DNA of 6,390 nucleotides from an uncultured Ruminococcus sp. GTDB lineage: Bacteria > Bacillota > Clostridia > Oscillospirales > Ruminococcaceae. The notes under the pieces are model-generated. The model searched no databases. It was given only the letters and a program-made list of their open reading frames with translations, and was not told where the DNA came from. The position numbers and the translations under genes are program-made. Positions 5,441-6,390 of the stretch are shown one piece after another. Numbering within the stretch: position 1 is the stretch's first letter; the number at the start of each line of letters is the position of its first letter. The DNA lies in NCBI GenBank assembly GCA_900553675.1, contig USEH01000125.1, positions 1 through 6,390 of the forward strand, read 5' to 3'.

Positions 5441-6013
5441 ATGAAAAAAGATTTTGGAGTTCAGCCATACCTGTTTCCAATGCCTACCTATATGATAGGC
5501 ACCTACAACGAGGACGGCACCGAAGATGTTATGATGATGGCTTGGGGCGGAATATGCGCCGAGGATATGGTGGCGCTCAACCTTGAAAGCGCTCATAAAA
5601 CCGTTGCCAACATAAAGGCAAGGGGAGCGTTTACCCTTGCAATTCCCGGAACCGATACCATTGCTGAGTCGGATTTTCTTGGAATAGCGTCTTCAAACAA
5701 CATGTCGGATAAATTTAATCGCACAGGTCTTCACGCTTATAAGAGCAGCCGTGTGGACGCTCCGATTATCGAGGAATACCCGGTAACTCTTGAATGCAGC
5801 GTTGTCAGATTTGAGGAAGAGCCTTATGGCTTAAGAATACTCGGAAAAATCGAAAACGTTATCGCAGACGAAAAGGTTCTGGATGAAAAGGGAAATATCG
5901 ACTCCGGAAAGCTCAACGCATTCGCATTTGACCAGATGAGAAACGGCTACTACGCTATAGGTGAACTTGTCGGCAAGGCATGGCACAGCGGCGCGGAATT
6001 CATGAAGAAATAA
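5441..6013 (+). CDS. Flavin reductase-like FMN-binding split-barrel protein
   Basis: A 190-aa soluble protein of the flavin reductase/flavoredoxin (DIM6/NTAB-type) family, which binds FMN in a split barrel and can pass electrons from NAD(P)H or another donor. Recognisable parts are PMPTYMIGTYNEDGTEDVM near the N-terminus, VALNLESAHKTVANIKARGAFTLAIPG (the family's 'S.R....ni...g.F.vn.p'), LGIASSNNMSDKFNRTGL, VTLECSVV, and a C-terminal YYAIGELVGKAWHSG. The length is normal for the family. Translation starts at the ATG at 5441 after AGGAG with an 8-nt gap. It begins 26 bp after the regulator stop with no terminator between, so cotranscription is likely. No partner enzyme is visible, and the role next to a hemicellulose regulator is unknown. 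Confidence 0.88.
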   Translation: MKKDFGVQPYLFPMPTYMIGTYNEDGTEDVMMMAWGGICAEDMVALNLESAHKTVANIKARGAFTLAIPGTDTIAESDFLGIASSNNMSDKFNRTGLHAYKSSRVDAPIIEEYPVTLECSVVRFEEEPYGLRILGKIENVIADEKVLDEKGNIDSGKLNAFAFDQMRNGYYAIGELVGKAWHSGAEFMKK

Positions 6014-6015
6014 CC

Positions 6016-6035
6016 GTCAGAATTGCCAAATAAAA
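6016..6035 (+). repeat. Direct repeat copy 2 (just after flavin-reductase stop)
   Basis: GTCAG then AATTGCCAAATAAAA begins 3 bp after the flavin-reductase stop and ends 2 bp before the hairpin at 6038. It matches 5396-5416 at 19 of 20 aligned bases with one single-base gap. It is non-coding here. Confidence 0.6.
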
Positions 6036-6037
6036 TC

Positions 6038-6063
6038 GGGAGAGCTTCATATGCAGCTCTCCC
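6038..6063. terminator. Hairpin between convergent genes (first of two)
   Basis: A perfect 9-bp stem (GGGAGAGCT 6038-6046 with AGCTCTCCC 6055-6063) and an 8-nt loop lie 24 bp past the flavin-reductase stop. The plus-strand tail is poor in T. The minus-strand tail, GATTTTATTT, is U-rich, so it may stop leftward transcripts better than rightward ones. Confidence 0.65.
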
Positions 6064-6081
6064 AAATCATATTTGTAAAAA

Positions 6082-6122
6082 ATCAGGCACGTAAATGGAT
6101 TATTTCCATAAACGCACCTGAT
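6082..6122. terminator. Bidirectional intrinsic terminator (second hairpin)
   Basis: ATCAGG (6082-6087) pairs with CCTGAT (6117-6122). CGT (6090-6092) pairs with ACG (6112-6114), and ATGG (6095-6098) with CCAT (6106-6109). A T6 run (6124-6129) follows on the plus strand, and an A6 run (6077-6082) gives a U6 tail on the minus strand. It separates the convergent flavin-reductase and GGGtGRT genes. Confidence 0.75.
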
Positions 6123-6154
6123 GTTTTTTATCTTAAATAGAGCAGGGAAGTGGC

Positions 6155-6390
6155 TTACTTCATAGCCTCTTCAACCGCAACAGCGCAAGCAACAGTAGCG
6201 CCGACCATCGGGTTGTTGCCCATGCCGATGAGGCCCATCATCTCGACGTGTGCAGGCACAGAAGAGGAACCTGCAAACTGAGCATCGCCGTGGACGCGGC
6301 CCAGAGAGTCGGTCAGGCCGTAGCTGGCAGGGCCGGCTGCGACGTTATCGGGGTGCAGGGTACGGCCCGTGCCGCCGCCGGAAGCGACGG
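6155..6390 (-). CDS. GGGtGRT-family protein, C-terminal part
   Basis: The gene runs off the right edge; 77 complete codons and the TAA stop are visible. The translation opens VASGGGTGRTLHPDNVAAGP, continues with SYGLTDSLGRVHGDAQFAG, SSSVPAHVEMMGLIGMGNNP, and ends MVGATVACAVAVEEAMK. The GGGTGRT motif near the window edge is the signature that names the family (Pfam 'GGGtGRT protein'), which is found in anaerobes and has no settled function. From memory, relatives often lie beside a NifU-like iron-sulfur scaffold gene, but that neighbour would be outside this window. No signal or membrane segment is seen in the visible part. Codon use is more GC-rich (many GGC, GCC, CTC and GTC codons) than in the hydrolase genes, as expected of a highly expressed gene. 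It is convergent with the flavin-reductase gene. Confidence 0.85.
   Translation of the reverse strand, partial: VASGGGTGRTLHPDNVAAGPASYGLTDSLGRVHGDAQFAGSSSVPAHVEMMGLIGMGNNPMVGATVACAVAVEEAMK

Noticed and set aside
5404..5586. 60-residue plus-strand frame beginning at the araC end
   Set aside because: Out of frame with the well-supported flavin-reductase gene; no ribosome binding site.
1..6390. CRISPR array, tRNA/rRNA, transposase or phage genes
   Set aside because: No regularly spaced repeats, cloverleaf, rRNA sequence or mobile-element protein motifs were found on either strand.

Overview
The window looks like a chromosomal segment from a low-to-mid GC, Gram-positive, fibre-degrading gut or rumen anaerobe, most likely of the Ruminococcus/Oscillospiraceae type. 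Three things suggest this: lipobox-anchored secreted glycoside hydrolases with GAAAGGA-type ribosome binding sites, a DUF1540 protein, and a GGGtGRT-family protein. The assignment is an inference from family content; no marker gene is present.

Layout. The left edge holds the last 37 codons of a HAD-type phosphatase (+). A 56-residue Cys-rich DUF1540 protein (+) follows and ends at a hairpin that can terminate both strands. Three genes run leftward from about 4253 to 445. They encode a CE1/esterase-D-type lipoprotein, a CBM35-GH26 beta-mannanase lipoprotein and a GH5 (GH5_4-like) endoglucanase-type lipoprotein. The esterase and mannanase genes are 52 bp apart and probably form one operon from a strong promoter at 4341-4369. 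The GH5 gene has its own near-consensus promoter (1620-1648) and lies behind a terminator that follows the mannanase gene.

An AT-rich 327-bp divergent region (4254-4580) separates this block from an AraC-family regulator gene (+). It carries back-to-back near-consensus sigma-70 promoters and several inverted repeats that are candidate operators. The regulator is followed after 26 bp by a flavin-reductase-like FMN-binding protein, probably cotranscribed. Two near-identical 20-21-bp direct repeats flank that gene. Tandem hairpins close the unit, and the right edge holds the C-terminal 77 residues of a GGGtGRT-family protein on the minus strand.

How the genes fit together. The three lipoproteins would sit on the outer face of the cytoplasmic membrane or within the wall. 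There they could deacylate (CE1) and cut (GH26, GH5) an acetylated or otherwise esterified hemicellulose, most simply mannan or glucomannan. The divergent AraC protein, with a cupin-like sensor domain, is the obvious candidate controller. No transporter or intracellular glycosidase is present in the window. This is a compact, plausible hemicellulose-utilisation locus made of known families. The least explained elements are the operator-like repeats, the direct repeats around the flavin reductase gene, and why that gene sits in the regulator's transcription unit.
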